From Providencia sp. PROV188 (GTDB lineage: Bacteria > Pseudomonadota > Gammaproteobacteria > Enterobacterales > Enterobacteriaceae), in contig NZ_CP097291.1 in NCBI RefSeq assembly GCF_027595165.1, positions 2,666,001-2,730,000 of the forward strand: a stretch of DNA of 64,000 nucleotides. The letters are read 5' to 3'. Of the stretch, positions 27,361-37,808 are shown one piece after another. The notes beneath the pieces were generated by a model that saw only the letters and a list, made by a program, of their open reading frames with translations, made no database searches and was not told the DNA's origin. A program made the position numbers and the translations under genes. Numbering within the stretch: position 1 is the first letter of the stretch; every line of letters starts with the position of its first letter.

Positions 27361-27963
27361 ATGGAAATGGTTATGTCAGATACGCTATCTTCACTACGTC
27401 AGCAAATCCGTAAATCTATTCGAGCTACCAGACGGGAACTGACGCCTGAAGTTCAAGATGATGCGGCACAACGCATTATCGCCCACACACTTAATCACCC
27501 AAAAGTCGCACAGGCTAAAACTATCGCCCTATTTCTTTCGTTCGATGGTGAAATTAATACACGTCCATTAATCCAAGCCCTTTGGGATCACGGTAAACAA
27601 GTTTATCTTCCCGTTATTCACCCTTTTGATCCTCACCACCTATTATTTTTGCACTACACGCCGAAGACTACCTTAGTAAAAAATAAATTTAATATTGAAG
27701 AGCCACAATTGAATGTATTAGATGTATTACCTATCGAGCGGCTGGATATTATGATGATCCCGCTGGTAGCTTTTGATAGCCAAGGGCAACGGTTAGGAAT
27801 GGGAGGCGGATTTTATGATAGAACATTGGCAAATTGGCAACAAACTGGCTCTTATCCTATTGGACTCGCCCATGATTGTCAGTTAGTTGAAGATTTACCT
27901 GTCGCGCACTGGGATATTCCATTACCAGAAATTATTACCCCGAAAAAAATATGGCGCTGGTAG
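27361..27963 (+). CDS. fau: 5-formyltetrahydrofolate cyclo-ligase
   Basis: 200 residues. The ATP-grasp-like cyclo-ligase signature GGGFYDRTL (MGGGFYDR) is present near residue 150, with the basic N-terminal RKSIRATRREL. It turns 5-formyl-THF into 5,10-methenyl-THF, which links to the glycine cleavage genes in this window. AGGA lies nine bases before the first ATG; two further in-frame ATGs follow within five codons. It is downstream of 6S RNA and usually co-transcribed with it (E. coli ygfA). It converges on serA. Confidence 0.93.
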   Translation: MEMVMSDTLSSLRQQIRKSIRATRRELTPEVQDDAAQRIIAHTLNHPKVAQAKTIALFLSFDGEINTRPLIQALWDHGKQVYLPVIHPFDPHHLLFLHYTPKTTLVKNKFNIEEPQLNVLDVLPIERLDIMMIPLVAFDSQGQRLGMGGGFYDRTLANWQQTGSYPIGLAHDCQLVEDLPVAHWDIPLPEIITPKKIWRW

Positions 27964-28013
27964 ATACCAACGCCACTGTGCTTTTAATGAAATGTTTTTA
28001 ATGCATCGACTGA

Positions 28014-29264
28014 TTAGAACAGCAGACGAGCACGGATGGTGCCTGGTAGAGATTTTAATTTCAGTAATACTTCATCCGCTTGGCTTGGTGACTGCGTCAA
28101 CACATCAATAACCACATAGCCCACATTCCCCGAGGTTCGCAAGTATTGCCCAACCACGTTAATGTTATTTTCAGTAAACACTTGGTTGATACTGTTCATG
28201 ATACCAGGGCGGTTTTCATGAATGTGCAGTAAACGGTTAGTATCATCCATATGCACTGGCAGCGAAACTTCAGGGAAGTTAACCGCAGATAATGTTGAAC
28301 CGTTATCTGAGTATTTTGCCAGTTTACTTGCCACTTCTAAGCCAATATTTTCTTGCGCTTCTTCCGTTGAACCACCGATATGTGGAGTCAGAATAACGTT
28401 ATCGAATTTAATCAACTCAGAAATGAATGGGTCATTAGGATCGTTGTTTGCTGCTGGTTCCGTTGGGAAAACGTCAACCGCTGCACCTGATAATTTCTTG
28501 CTTTCTAACGCTGAACTTAATGCAGGAATATCAACAACAGTACCGCGTGATGCGTTGATGAAAATCGCACCTTGCTTCATTTGCTCAAACTGCACTTCGC
28601 CAAACATGTTTTTCGTGCTGGCCGTTTCAGGCACATGTAAGCTCACCACATCGCTCATTTTTAATAATTCTGGTAATGAACGAACTTGAGTTGCGTTACC
28701 TAATGGCAATTTGTTTTCGATATCATAGAAGTAAACATCCATACCGATACCTTCAGCTAAGATCCCTAACTGTGTACCGATATGACCATAACCGACAATA
28801 CCTAAGCGTTTGCCACGAGCTTCAAAGCAGCCTTTCGCTTGTTTTTCCCAGATCCCGCGGTGTGCTTGCATATTCGCTTCAGGAATACGACGTAACAGAA
28901 GTAATAACTGACCTAATACCATTTCCGCCACGGAACGGGTGTTGGAGAATGGTGCATTAAAGACAGGAATACCGCGCTTCGCTGCAGCATCGAGATCAAC
29001 TTGGTTGGTTCCAATACAGAAACATCCCACAGCCACCAATTTTTCTGCTGCGGCAAAGATCTCTTCCGTCAAATGAGTACGGGAGCGGATCCCCACAAAA
29101 CGTGCATCTTTAATCGCTTCTTTTAATTCTTCGTCCGACAGCGCACTTTTGTGATATTCGATATTGGTGTAACCCGCTGCTTTGAGGTTATCCACAGCAC
29201 TTTGGTGAACACCTTCAAGCAGTAAAAATTTAATTTTGTCTTTCTGCAAAGATACCTTGACCAT
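28014..29264 (-). CDS. serA: D-3-phosphoglycerate dehydrogenase
   Basis: 416 residues. NAD-binding motif GIVGYGHIGTQLG; catalytic Arg in NASRGTVVD, and His in LTPHIGGSTEEAQ; a C-terminal ACT domain of about 75 residues (HIHENRPGIMNSINQ) for serine feedback inhibition. It commits 3-phosphoglycerate to serine synthesis, which feeds glycine and one-carbon units. A CRP-type site lies 272 bases upstream. The gene is transcribed alone, with rpiA ending 446 bases before it. Confidence 0.97.
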   Translation of the reverse strand: MVKVSLQKDKIKFLLLEGVHQSAVDNLKAAGYTNIEYHKSALSDEELKEAIKDARFVGIRSRTHLTEEIFAAAEKLVAVGCFCIGTNQVDLDAAAKRGIPVFNAPFSNTRSVAEMVLGQLLLLLRRIPEANMQAHRGIWEKQAKGCFEARGKRLGIVGYGHIGTQLGILAEGIGMDVYFYDIENKLPLGNATQVRSLPELLKMSDVVSLHVPETASTKNMFGEVQFEQMKQGAIFINASRGTVVDIPALSSALESKKLSGAAVDVFPTEPAANNDPNDPFISELIKFDNVILTPHIGGSTEEAQENIGLEVASKLAKYSDNGSTLSAVNFPEVSLPVHMDDTNRLLHIHENRPGIMNSINQVFTENNINVVGQYLRTSGNVGYVVIDVLTQSPSQADEVLLKLKSLPGTIRARLLF

Positions 29265-29535
29265 TTACCCTACCCTATCGTACTTAATTTTTGACCGATG
29301 AATTTCGTATGAACTCAAAATAATTCGAGATGCACGCCATGAAATTAAGGCACTCCAGCCCCCTCACATGCACCTTGAAATAAAACGAGAATACCAACAT
29401 AGCAAAATTCAGCGCAGTAGCAATACAAACGATTGCTTAGACTCTGCTAAAAAGTGTGATGAAAAAGAAGTTATGTGGTGGAAAATCTAGAGCGGTAACA
29501 CAAAATAAGCATTTTGCCCACCCAATGGGCATTTG

Positions 29536-29551
29536 TGTGAGATATATCACC
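29536..29551. promoter_or_regulatory. CRP-type site upstream of serA
   Basis: TGTGA-GATATA-TCACC matches the CRP consensus TGTGA-N6-TCACA in nine of ten core bases. serA is reported to respond to cAMP-CRP in E. coli. The site is far from the start codon (about 272 bases), so its direct role is uncertain. Confidence 0.5.
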
Positions 29552-29659
29552 AAAATAACGGAAGGTAAAAAAAATTTAAATAATTTTCATGTTGATGATA
29601 TTTACAAAAGTCATTAACCATCAAACTATTTAGTTAAAAACACGCTAATCAAAAACAAA

Positions 29660-29693
29660 ATAAGCCAGTGAACTCAAAAAGCCACTGGCTTAT
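29660..29693 (-). terminator. Terminator of rpiA
   Basis: ATAAGCCAGTG (29660-29670) pairs with CACTGGCTTAT (29683-29693); on the minus strand it is followed by TTTTGTTTTTG. It lies 18 bases after the rpiA stop. Confidence 0.88.
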
Positions 29694-29710
29694 CATTACA
29701 TTCTGATTAA

Positions 29711-30370
29711 TTACAACTTAATGGTTTTTACGCCATCAGCCGTTCCCATCAGCACAACATCCGCACCACGGTTAGCAAATAACCCGACTGTTACGACACC
29801 AGCAATGCCATTGATTTTATTTTCTAATGCGACTGGGTCGAGAATTTCTAAATTGTGAACATCTAAAATAACGTTGCCGTTATCCGTCACCACGTTTTCA
29901 CGGTAAACCGGCTGACCACCCAGTTTGACTAGCTCACGAGCCACATAGCTACGCGCCATTGGGATCACTTCCACTGGTAGAGGGAATTTGCCCAGTACGC
30001 CCACCAGCTTAGATTGGTCTACGATACACACGAATGTTTTAGCAATGGCAGACACGATTTTTTCACGGGTTAACGCTGCACCACCGCCTTTGATCATGTT
30101 CATATTACCGTCAACTTCGTCAGCACCATCAACATAAACATCTAATGAATCCACGCTATTACAGTCAAAAACGGGAATACCCAAGGATTTTAATTTTTGC
30201 GTTGATGCTTCAGAGCTAGAGACTGCGCCTTCGATTTGCCCCTTCATTGTTGCTAATGCATCAATAAAATGAGAGGCAGTAGACCCCGTACCAACACCAA
30301 CAATGGTGCCTGGTCTAACATATTCTAATGCTGCCCAACCTACTGCTTTTTTTAATTCATCCTGAGTCAT
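29711..30370 (-). CDS. rpiA: Ribose-5-phosphate isomerase A
   Basis: 219 residues, as in E. coli. Conserved blocks: [16 protein letters not shown] (phosphate binding), [25 protein letters not shown] with catalytic Asp and Glu residues. It interconverts ribulose 5-phosphate and ribose 5-phosphate in the pentose phosphate pathway. AAGG lies before the ATG. It is divergent from argP with a gap of 197 bases. Confidence 0.97.
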   Translation of the reverse strand: MTQDELKKAVGWAALEYVRPGTIVGVGTGSTASHFIDALATMKGQIEGAVSSSEASTQKLKSLGIPVFDCNSVDSLDVYVDGADEVDGNMNMIKGGGAALTREKIVSAIAKTFVCIVDQSKLVGVLGKFPLPVEVIPMARSYVARELVKLGGQPVYRENVVTDNGNVILDVHNLEILDPVALENKINGIAGVVTVGLFANRGADVVLMGTADGVKTIKL

Positions 30371-30567
30371 GCGAGAGCCTTATACTGAAATAATGAGTCA
30401 TTAAGTAGATGCTCAATAGTATATACCGGACACCCAGCAAGTTGCAGTATTGTTATTAGGGATTGTGCACTACTTCTTATGAAAAATACCCTTTAGGAAT
30501 ATTTGCAAGTGTTATCCCTAAAAATATGGCATAGTGATTGGCAGAATAACAAGAAGGAGAGTTTTTG

Positions 30568-31488
30568 ATGAAGCGCCCTGATTATCGCGCCTTGCAAGCA
30601 CTGGATGCCGTCATTCGTGAACGCGGATTTGAACGAGCAGCACAAAAATTGTGTATCACCCAATCTGCGGTTTCTCAACGAATCAAACAGTTAGAAAACC
30701 TTTTTGGTCAGCCTTTACTCGTGCGCACCGTTCCGCCACATCCGACTGAACAAGGTCAAAAACTGCTAGCGCTGCTTCATCAAGTAGAATTACTCGAAGA
30801 ACAGTGGCTTGGAGATGAAAACAGCGGCTCTACCCCATTATTGCTCTCCTTAGCGGTCAACGCCGATAGCTTGGCAACCTGGTTCTTACCTGCATTGAAT
30901 CCAGTTCTGGGCAACACCCCTATTCGCTTGAATATTCAAGTGGAAGATGAAACTCGTACCCAGGAACGTTTAAGACGCGGTGAAGTAGTCGGTGCTATCA
31001 GTATTCAGCCACAAGCGCTACCGGGCTGTTTAGTCGATAAACTGGGTGCTCTGGACTATATTTTCGTGGCATCTCCTGGCTTTGCGGCTAAATATTTCCC
31101 TGAAGGTGTAACTCGCGCATCGCTACTAAAAGCGCCTGCCGTGGCTTTTGACCACTTAGATGATATGCACCAAGCCTTTGTACAACAAAACTTTGGTCTA
31201 TCGCCAGGTAGCGTCCCTTGCCATATCGTTAACTCATCGGAAGCGTTTGTGCAGCTAGCAAAACAGGGCTCAACATGCTGTATGATCCCACACTTGCAGA
31301 TTGCCAGCGAATTAGAAAATGGTGAACTAATCGATTTAACACCGGGGTTGTGCCAGCGCCGTATGCTTTATTGGCATCGTTTTGCGCCAGAAAGCCGCAC
31401 AATGAAGAAAGTGACTGACGCCCTGCTAAAAACAGGACGCCAGATGCTAAAACAAGATGATGAAATTGCGGCTGAAATTAACGCTTAA
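30568..31488 (+). CDS. argP: LysR-type regulator ArgP (IciA)
   Basis: 306 residues from the ATG at 30568, with AAGGAG eight bases upstream. The N-terminal winged helix ([23 protein letters not shown]) is typical of LysR proteins. ArgP with arginine activates argO, the arginine exporter, whose gene lies about 850 bases away on the opposite strand; lysine antagonises this. The 3' end overlaps the end of yggE by 11 bases on the opposite strand. Confidence 0.95.
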   Translation: MKRPDYRALQALDAVIRERGFERAAQKLCITQSAVSQRIKQLENLFGQPLLVRTVPPHPTEQGQKLLALLHQVELLEEQWLGDENSGSTPLLLSLAVNADSLATWFLPALNPVLGNTPIRLNIQVEDETRTQERLRRGEVVGAISIQPQALPGCLVDKLGALDYIFVASPGFAAKYFPEGVTRASLLKAPAVAFDHLDDMHQAFVQQNFGLSPGSVPCHIVNSSEAFVQLAKQGSTCCMIPHLQIASELENGELIDLTPGLCQRRMLYWHRFAPESRTMKKVTDALLKTGRQMLKQDDEIAAEINA

Positions 31489-32206
31489 TTTCAAAAACCA
31501 CATCGACTTGGTCATTAAAATCAATACTTTGTTGCTCATAGGTCTCATCAACATTGAGATCTTGAGCAGCGGCTTTCAATGAACCGCCACGGCTACGCAT
31601 CGCCATGGGGTATGGCACATCTGATGGAGCATTGTAATTAATGCTGTAAATCGGTCCTAACTGGGCATTAAACCCTTTCGCCAACGCTTCAGCCTGCTGT
31701 TGAGCATTCTTCATTGCTTGGTCACGCGCAGCATTACGATATTTCTGCGGATCATTCACGCCAAATTGGACTGAATTAATTTCATTCAATCCTGCCGCTA
31801 ATGCACCATCGAGTAGAACATTCAGTTGATCCAGTTTTCTCACTTTCACTTCAACAGTTCTTGTCGCGGTATAGCCTTTTAAGGATGCTTTCGCAGACGA
31901 ACTATAATCATAATTTGGTTGCGTACGCACATTGGCAGCTTCAATATCTTGCTTTTCAATGCCATTTTTCTTTAGAAATTCATAGTATTCAGCAACACGC
32001 TTATCAACGGCGGTTTTCGCAGCAGCGGCATCTTTATTGGTTACTTGCACATTAATGCTCAGCGTGGCCATATCTGGCGCCACTTTCACAGCACCACTTG
32101 CTGATGTCGAAATATGCGGCCCCTCTGGTGCGGCGCTTGCCAATGACATGGTTGGTACCGCAAGACCTGCCAGCAGGGCAGCAACAACGATAGATTTCAA
32201 TTTCAC
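31478..32206 (-). CDS. yggE: YggE, SIMPL-domain (DUF541) periplasmic protein
   Basis: 242 residues from a GTG at 32206, which is placed four bases after GGGAGG; an in-frame TTG further upstream lacks support. A signal peptide ([24 protein letters not shown]) precedes the SIMPL/DUF541 domain ([31 protein letters not shown]). The E. coli protein is linked to oxidative stress tolerance and forms a ring-like oligomer family; the precise function is unknown. It lies between argP and argO as in E. coli. Confidence 0.9.
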   Translation of the reverse strand: MKLKSIVVAALLAGLAVPTMSLASAAPEGPHISTSASGAVKVAPDMATLSINVQVTNKDAAAAKTAVDKRVAEYYEFLKKNGIEKQDIEAANVRTQPNYDYSSSAKASLKGYTATRTVEVKVRKLDQLNVLLDGALAAGLNEINSVQFGVNDPQKYRNAARDQAMKNAQQQAEALAKGFNAQLGPIYSINYNAPSDVPYPMAMRSRGGSLKAAAQDLNVDETYEQQSIDFNDQVDVVFEIKR

Positions 32207-32321
32207 AGAACCTCCCAATGGTATTTTTCTCTACAAGAAAAAGGAAGTTCATCACAAACTTCCTTTGATTAAGGTTCACATTATCATATTCAGCGCAAAC
32301 TGCGATTCAGAATAATGCTAA

Positions 32322-32939
32322 TTAATAACCCAGACCATGCATCGCGAGTTTAAATGCAATAAACCACATGACACAACCGACAAACAGGTTAATAAAACGC
32401 TGAGAGCGTGGTTTATTCAGTATAGGAGAAAACCAAGCGGCTAACATGGCTAATAAGAAAAACCACACGAATGAAGCCGTTAAGGCCCCTGCTGTAAACC
32501 ATGGGCGTAATTGGCTTTCTAATTGCCCACCCACACTACCTAACACCACAAACGTATCTAAATACACATGAGGGTTAAGCCAAGTGACCGCAAATAAAGT
32601 CACAATCACTTTCCAGCGTGTCATCGTTTTACTTTCTAGCTGTAAGACCTCATCATCTGGGGTCATGGCGGTACGAAACGCACCATAGCCATACCACGCT
32701 AGGAAAGCGACCCCAGCCCATGTAATTAACGCCATCAATAACTCAGACTGGCTTAATAGCGCACTACCGCCAAATACACCAGCAATAATTAAAATCGTGT
32801 CACTTAGCGCGCATAATAATGCACTCATTAAATGAAACTGTTTGCGACTACCTTGTTGCAACACAAACGCATTTTGTGGCCCCAAGGGCAATATCATTGC
32901 AGCCCCAAGCAGAGCCCCCTGAAAATAAATCGTAAACAT
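32322..32939 (-). CDS. argO: Arginine exporter ArgO
   Basis: 205 residues, LysE-family exporter with about six hydrophobic segments and the signature [15 protein letters not shown] near residues 17-31. It exports arginine (and canavanine) under ArgP control. AGGA lies eight bases before the ATG. Order argP-yggE-argO-mscS is the conserved one; a gap of 217 bases upstream should hold the ArgP site, which I cannot pinpoint. Confidence 0.94.
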   Translation of the reverse strand: MFTIYFQGALLGAAMILPLGPQNAFVLQQGSRKQFHLMSALLCALSDTILIIAGVFGGSALLSQSELLMALITWAGVAFLAWYGYGAFRTAMTPDDEVLQLESKTMTRWKVIVTLFAVTWLNPHVYLDTFVVLGSVGGQLESQLRPWFTAGALTASFVWFFLLAMLAAWFSPILNKPRSQRFINLFVGCVMWFIAFKLAMHGLGY

Positions 32940-33102
32940 GCAATTTTTCCTAATAATTATTCAGATTATCTGCAAAGAATGATATCCAGAAAAAATTATT
33001 AGTGAAAACGATTAACTCTAATGGACCATAAGTAGAGCTAATCAGGATTGGCAATAACGAAATGATGAAAAGTCAGGATGAAGTTAAGGACAAAGTGCAA
33101 AT

Positions 33103-33136
33103 AAAAATGGCGCAACTTTTAGATCACGCCATTTTT
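33103..33136 (-). terminator. Terminator of mscS
   Basis: AAAAATGGCG (33103-33112) pairs with CGCCATTTTT (33127-33136), about 20 bases after the mscS stop. A and T runs at both ends would allow action in either direction. Confidence 0.8.
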
Positions 33137-33156
33137 AAAGATAAATACGTTAATAC

Positions 33157-34029
33157 TTATTCAGCAGAAATATTTTTTGCGCTGGTATTAACTTGGTGAA
33201 GATGAACATCCATTTGCGGGAATGGAATACCAATATTGTGCTTATCAAGAGCACGCTTAAAGTTTTCCATTAAATCCCAATAAACCGGCCAAGTATCGCC
33301 ATTCGTTGTCCAAAAACGCACTAAATAGTTTAATGAAGATGGTGCCATTTCATTTAAACGGATAGTCACGCCTTTATCGTGCAGAATGCGCGAGTCAGCA
33401 GCAACGATATCACCCAATACTTTTTTAACCACATCAATATCAGAATTGTAAGCAACACCGACCATAATATCTTGGCGACGAAGCGGCTCACGAGTCACGT
33501 TAATGATGCTGTCACCAATAATTTTACCGTTTGGGATCACCACAATACGGTCATCTGCCGTTCTCAATGTAGTTGAGAAAATTTGCACGCTTTGTACTGT
33601 ACCGTCAATCGCACCAATCTTAACAAACTCACCCGCTTTTAATGGTCTGAATACCACCAGCAGAACGCCCGCAGCAAAGTTACCTAATGAATTTTGTAAT
33701 GCTAAACCAACCGCTAAACCGGCGGCACCCATTACCGCGATGACAGAGGCAGTTTGTACGCCAATTTTGCCCAGCACAGCAATTAGGGTAAATGCCACAA
33801 TGGTATAGCGAGCAATAGCAGATAAGAATTCGCTAACAGTGGAGTCAATTCCTCTCATTGTCATCACGCGATTCAAACCACGGCTAACCCATTTAGCAAT
33901 CATCAAACCCACAATTAAAATAACAAGTGCGGAAACGATATTGACGACATACTGGACTAGCAGATCCTGATTTGCCACAAACCAATTTGTTGCATCATTC
34001 AATGCGCCTGTAACATCATCAGTATTCAT
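33157..34029 (-). CDS. mscS: Small-conductance mechanosensitive channel MscS
   Basis: 290 residues from the ATG at 34029 (MNTDDVTGALND...), preceded by AAGGA; the open frame extends seven codons further without support. Three membrane helices; the pore helix with its Gly/Ala repeat reads GAAGLAVGLALQNSLGNFAAG. The cytoplasmic vestibule domain follows. It opens under membrane tension to release solutes. In E. coli its neighbour is fbaA; here the upstream neighbour is yacL, so conserved order breaks after this gene. Confidence 0.96.
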   Translation of the reverse strand: MNTDDVTGALNDATNWFVANQDLLVQYVVNIVSALVILIVGLMIAKWVSRGLNRVMTMRGIDSTVSEFLSAIARYTIVAFTLIAVLGKIGVQTASVIAVMGAAGLAVGLALQNSLGNFAAGVLLVVFRPLKAGEFVKIGAIDGTVQSVQIFSTTLRTADDRIVVIPNGKIIGDSIINVTREPLRRQDIMVGVAYNSDIDVVKKVLGDIVAADSRILHDKGVTIRLNEMAPSSLNYLVRFWTTNGDTWPVYWDLMENFKRALDKHNIGIPFPQMDVHLHQVNTSAKNISAE

Positions 34030-34160
34030 ATGTATATCCTTTTCGATCAAATTTAGACTAGGAAAACTCGCTCAATTCAATTAATAACCTTGGAAACTAT
34101 TAGTAAATAATTGAATAACACGCTTAAAATAATAGCTATAAATTATCAAAATATAAAATT

Positions 34161-34190
34161 AATCGATAAATAAAATGCTATTTATCGATT
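34161..34190 (-). terminator. Terminator overlapping the end of yacL
   Basis: AATCGATAAATA (34161-34172) pairs perfectly with TATTTATCGATT (34179-34190); on the minus strand it is followed by AATTTTATATTTTG. The upstream arm includes the yacL stop codon and last codons. Confidence 0.75.
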
Positions 34191-34547
34191 TTCGATAACA
34201 AACTCACGGTAGTCATCCAACATGTCGAAAAAGTCATTTACACCGCAAAAGGCAATACTTTCATTATCATAGTAACTCATGCCTTCTTCTAACCCATCCG
34301 TCTCAAAAGCTAATTGGTTCGCACGGATCATCACTTCCTCATCATCAAGAATAAGTGTGTATTCGTGACCAATAAACTCCCATTGCTTTTCACTGCCTTT
34401 AATCAGTTCATAATTTTCTGCGATGGTATCCAGTAAACTGAGATCATTTTTAATTTCCTCATTTAACCAGTAACCGATAGCTTCATGATCCATTGAAAAT
34501 TTAGCGGTAATACTTCCTGTAATATCCTTTAAGAATTGGTAGTCCAT
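34182..34547 (-). CDS. yacL: YacL, UPF0231 family protein
   Basis: 121 residues from ATG 34547, with GAGGT seven bases upstream. It is acidic and matches E. coli YacL throughout: MDYQFLKDITGSITAKFSM, GHEYTLILDDEEVMIRANQL, LEEGMSYYDNES and CGVNDF. The function is unknown. As in E. coli it lies downstream of acnB on the same strand, but a VOC-family gene on the other strand sits between the two here. Confidence 0.92.
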   Translation of the reverse strand: MDYQFLKDITGSITAKFSMDHEAIGYWLNEEIKNDLSLLDTIAENYELIKGSEKQWEFIGHEYTLILDDEEVMIRANQLAFETDGLEEGMSYYDNESIAFCGVNDFFDMLDDYREFVIENR

Positions 34548-34722
34548 ATGCAATACCTCACACTTTGCGTCTTTGAATTAAGTATAACGCGAGTCAAGCG
34601 GGTTTGCTTAGCGCTATTACGGGCTGTCAGAAAAAATTAATGGTCGTGACTATTACGCTGCATAAATATATTTATTCGATTAAGATTGATACACACTCCC
34701 CAACTCGGTAATAGGAACGTTA

Positions 34723-35100
34723 ATGATTAATCGATTAGACCATTTAGTCTTAACCACCACAGATCTTGATGCCTGCCTTGATTTTTACCAACGTATTTTA
34801 AAGATGTCTGTGATCACCTTCGGTGAACAACGTTTTGCCCTGCAATTTGGTCAGCAAAAGATAAACATTCACCAATATGGGAAAGAGTTTGAACCTAAGG
34901 CACATTTGCCTGTTCCAGGATCGTTAGATCTCTGCTTTATCAGTGATATGCCACTAATAGCAGTTCAAAAGCACATTGAGCAGCAAGGTGTGAAAATTAT
35001 AGAGGGGCCAGTACAACGAACTGGTGCTATCGGTAAGATTATCTCTTTGTATATCAGAGATCCTGATTTGAATTTGATTGAAATTTCACAATATCTTTAA
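34723..35100 (+). CDS. VOC-superfamily (glyoxalase-like) protein
   Basis: 125 residues with one complete vicinal oxygen chelate domain made of two beta-alpha-beta-beta-beta units: RLDHLVLTTTDLDACLDFYQRIL at the start and IISLYIRDPDLNLIEIS at the end. Likely metal ligands are His7 and the final Glu, as in related dioxygenase and glyoxalase-like proteins. The substrate is unknown. AGGA lies six bases before the ATG. It is a lone gene between yacL and acnB, and shares a bidirectional terminator with acnB. Confidence 0.85.
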   Translation: MINRLDHLVLTTTDLDACLDFYQRILKMSVITFGEQRFALQFGQQKINIHQYGKEFEPKAHLPVPGSLDLCFISDMPLIAVQKHIEQQGVKIIEGPVQRTGAIGKIISLYIRDPDLNLIEISQYL

Positions 35101-35145
35101 CGCTCACCTAGCTATATTCGTATTCTTTGCTAAAAGCAAGATAGA

Positions 35146-35186
35146 AAAAACCCCAAAAATTGAATTCTCAATTCTTGGGGTTAAGT
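35146..35186. terminator. Bidirectional terminator between the VOC gene and acnB
   Basis: AACCCCAA (35149-35156) pairs with TTGGGGTT (35175-35182), extended inward by AATTGA/TCAATT after one mismatch. An A run precedes it, giving a T run on the minus strand, so it serves acnB well and can also stop the VOC transcript. Confidence 0.85.
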
Positions 35187-35210
35187 CAGTATGATTCTAT
35201 CTACTGCTGA

Positions 35211-37808
35211 TTAAACAGCAGTTTGGAAAATCACACCATCGGCTTTTTCAGTGTACTGATCCAGTCGGTCAAAGTTTAGATAGCGGTATGTATCTTCCGC
35301 AGTCTCGTCGACTTTATTCATAAACTGTTGGTACTCAGCTGGCGTTGGTAAGCGACCTAACAGAGAAGCAACTGCGGCTAACTCTGCGGATGCCAGATAC
35401 ACATTCGCCCCTGTACCTAAACGGTTAGGGAAGTTACGAGTCGATGTAGAAACGACTGTCGCACCATCAGCCACGCGTGCTTGGTTACCCATACACAGTG
35501 AACAACCTGGGACTTCGATACGCGCTCCGCTCTTACCAAATACGCTGTAATAACCTTCTTCAGTTAATTGCGCTGCATCCATCTTGGTTGGTGGCGCAAC
35601 CCACAGGCGAGTTGGTAATTGACCTTTATGGGAATCCAGCAGCTTACCTGCCGCACGGAAATGACCAATGTTAGTCATGCAAGAACCAATGAATACTTCA
35701 TCGATTTTTTCATTCTGAACATCAGACAGTAAGCGCGCATCATCTGGGTCATTTGGTGCACACAGAATTGGTTCCTTGATCTCATTAAGATCAATTTCAA
35801 TCACTGCGGCATATTCTGCATCGGCATCGCCTTCAAGTAACTCAGGGTTCGCTAACCAGTTTTCCATACCTTTGATACGACGCTCAATGGTACGACGGTC
35901 GCCGTAACCTTCTGCGATCATCCATTTCAATAGGACGATGTTAGATTGCAGGTATTCGATGATTGGCGCTTTGTCCAGTTTGATAGTACAGCCCGCTGCA
36001 GAACGCTCGGCTGATGCATCCGCTAATTCAAATGCTTGCTCAACTTTCAGCTCAGGAAGGCCTTCAATTTCCAGAATACGACCAGAGAAAATGTTTTTCT
36101 TACCTTTTTTCTCAACAGTCAGTAAGCCATCTTTAATCGCATACAGTGGAATAGCATGAACAAGGTCACGTAATGTGATACCCGGCTGCATTTGTCCTTT
36201 GAAGCGAACTAATACAGATTCTGGCATATCTAGAGGCATAACACCGGTTGCTGCGGCAAAAGCCACTAAACCAGAACCTGCTGGGAATGAGATACCAATT
36301 GGGAAACGGGTATGTGAGTCACCACCAGTACCAACAGTATCTGGCAATAGCATACGGTTTAACCAAGAGTGAATGATACCGTCGCCCGGACGTAGAGAAA
36401 CCCCACCACGATTCATAATAAAATCAGGCAGCGTATGGTGCGTGGTAACATCGACAGGTTTTGGATAAGCTGCCGTGTGACAGAATGACTGCATGACTAA
36501 ATCTGCAGAGAATCCTAAACACGCTAAGTCTTTCAGCTCATCACGCGTCATTGGACCCGTAGTATCTTGAGAACCGACAGACGTCATTTTAGGTTCACAG
36601 TATTCGCCTGGGCGAATACCTTGGCGACCGCATGCACGACCGACCATTTTTTGTGCTAGTGAGTAACCACGATTGCTTTGTGCAACAGGTTTTGCAAGAC
36701 GGAACATATCCGTTGCACCTAAACCTAATGCTTCGCGTGCTTTTGTGGTTAAGCCACGACCGATAATCAGAGGAATACGACCACCAGCACGAACTTCGTC
36801 GATTAACACATCCGTTTTTAATTCGAATGTTTCTAACAATTCGTTAGTTTCGTGATTACGAACTTCACCTTTATATGGATAGATATCAATCACATCGCCC
36901 ATATTCAGCTTTGATACATCCACTTCAATTGGCAGTGCACCCGCATCTTCCATTGTGTTAAAGAAGATAGGGGCAATTTTACCGCCCAGCACCACGCCGC
37001 CGCCACGTTTGTTAGGCACGAATGGAATATCATCGCCCATAAACCATAAAACAGAGTTTGTTGCTGATTTACGAGAAGAACCCGTACCGACAACGTCACC
37101 CACATAAGCCAGCGGGAAACCTTTTTTATTCAGTTCTTCGATCTGTTTAATTGGACCTACGCTACCTGCTTCATCAGGAACGATACCATCACGCGCGTTT
37201 TTCAGCATTGCTAAAGCATGCAGAGGGATATCTGGGCGCGACCATGCATCTGGTGCAGGAGATAAATCATCGGTGTTTGTTTCGCCAGTCACTTTAAATA
37301 CAGTCACTGTCATTTTTTCAGCTAATTCAGGACGTTCGTTGAACCAATCGGCATTCGCCCATGATTCAATCACTTGCTTAGCATGTGCATTTCCCGCTTT
37401 CGCTTTTTCTTCGACATCGTAGAAGTTATCGAACATGAGTAAAGTATGGGAAAGTGCTTTCGCTGCGATGGCTGCCAATTTGGCATCATCAAGAGCTTCG
37501 ATTAGTGCGTGAATATTGTATCCGCCCTGCATGGTACCAAGCAGTTCAATAGCTTTTTCAGGGGAGATCAGAGGGGAGGATGTTTCGCCTTTTGCGATCG
37601 CGGCTAAAAATCCAGCTTTAACGTACGCTGCTTCATCGACGCCCGGTGGAACACGGTTGGTCAGCAGGTCTAACAAGAAATCTTCTTCACCTTTGGGTGG
37701 GTTTTTCAGTAACTCGACTAGTGCAGCTACTTGTGACGCATCTAATGGCTTAGGGACAATCCCTTGAGCGGCACGCTCGGCTACGTGCTTACGGTATTCT
37801 TCTAGCAC
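35211..37808 (-). CDS. acnB: Aconitate hydratase B
   Basis: 865 residues, full length. HEAT-like N-terminal domain, then the swivelling domain, then the catalytic domains. The iron-sulfur ligands are seen as Cys in [10 protein letters not shown] and the CxxC pair in [11 protein letters not shown]. It interconverts citrate and isocitrate in the TCA cycle; the apoprotein can bind RNA in E. coli. The start codon is GTG, with GAGGAG upstream, where E. coli has ATG. It lies downstream of lpd, as in E. coli, with a gap of 585 bases. Confidence 0.97.
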   Translation of the reverse strand: MLEEYRKHVAERAAQGIVPKPLDASQVAALVELLKNPPKGEEDFLLDLLTNRVPPGVDEAAYVKAGFLAAIAKGETSSPLISPEKAIELLGTMQGGYNIHALIEALDDAKLAAIAAKALSHTLLMFDNFYDVEEKAKAGNAHAKQVIESWANADWFNERPELAEKMTVTVFKVTGETNTDDLSPAPDAWSRPDIPLHALAMLKNARDGIVPDEAGSVGPIKQIEELNKKGFPLAYVGDVVGTGSSRKSATNSVLWFMGDDIPFVPNKRGGGVVLGGKIAPIFFNTMEDAGALPIEVDVSKLNMGDVIDIYPYKGEVRNHETNELLETFELKTDVLIDEVRAGGRIPLIIGRGLTTKAREALGLGATDMFRLAKPVAQSNRGYSLAQKMVGRACGRQGIRPGEYCEPKMTSVGSQDTTGPMTRDELKDLACLGFSADLVMQSFCHTAAYPKPVDVTTHHTLPDFIMNRGGVSLRPGDGIIHSWLNRMLLPDTVGTGGDSHTRFPIGISFPAGSGLVAFAAATGVMPLDMPESVLVRFKGQMQPGITLRDLVHAIPLYAIKDGLLTVEKKGKKNIFSGRILEIEGLPELKVEQAFELADASAERSAAGCTIKLDKAPIIEYLQSNIVLLKWMIAEGYGDRRTIERRIKGMENWLANPELLEGDADAEYAAVIEIDLNEIKEPILCAPNDPDDARLLSDVQNEKIDEVFIGSCMTNIGHFRAAGKLLDSHKGQLPTRLWVAPPTKMDAAQLTEEGYYSVFGKSGARIEVPGCSLCMGNQARVADGATVVSTSTRNFPNRLGTGANVYLASAELAAVASLLGRLPTPAEYQQFMNKVDETAEDTYRYLNFDRLDQYTEKADGVIFQTAV

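Larger units (their letters stand above)
29265..29710. other. serA control region
   Basis: 446 bases between serA and rpiA. It contains the rpiA terminator (29660-29693), a CRP-like site (29536-29551), and a small TGCCCA/TGGGCA inverted repeat at about 29515-29531. Lrp is known to control serA in E. coli, but no Lrp site can be called by eye. No gene is seen. Confidence 0.6.

Noticed and set aside
27213..27413. Short frame running from the end of 6S RNA into fau
   Set aside because: It starts inside the 6S RNA gene and overlaps fau in another frame.
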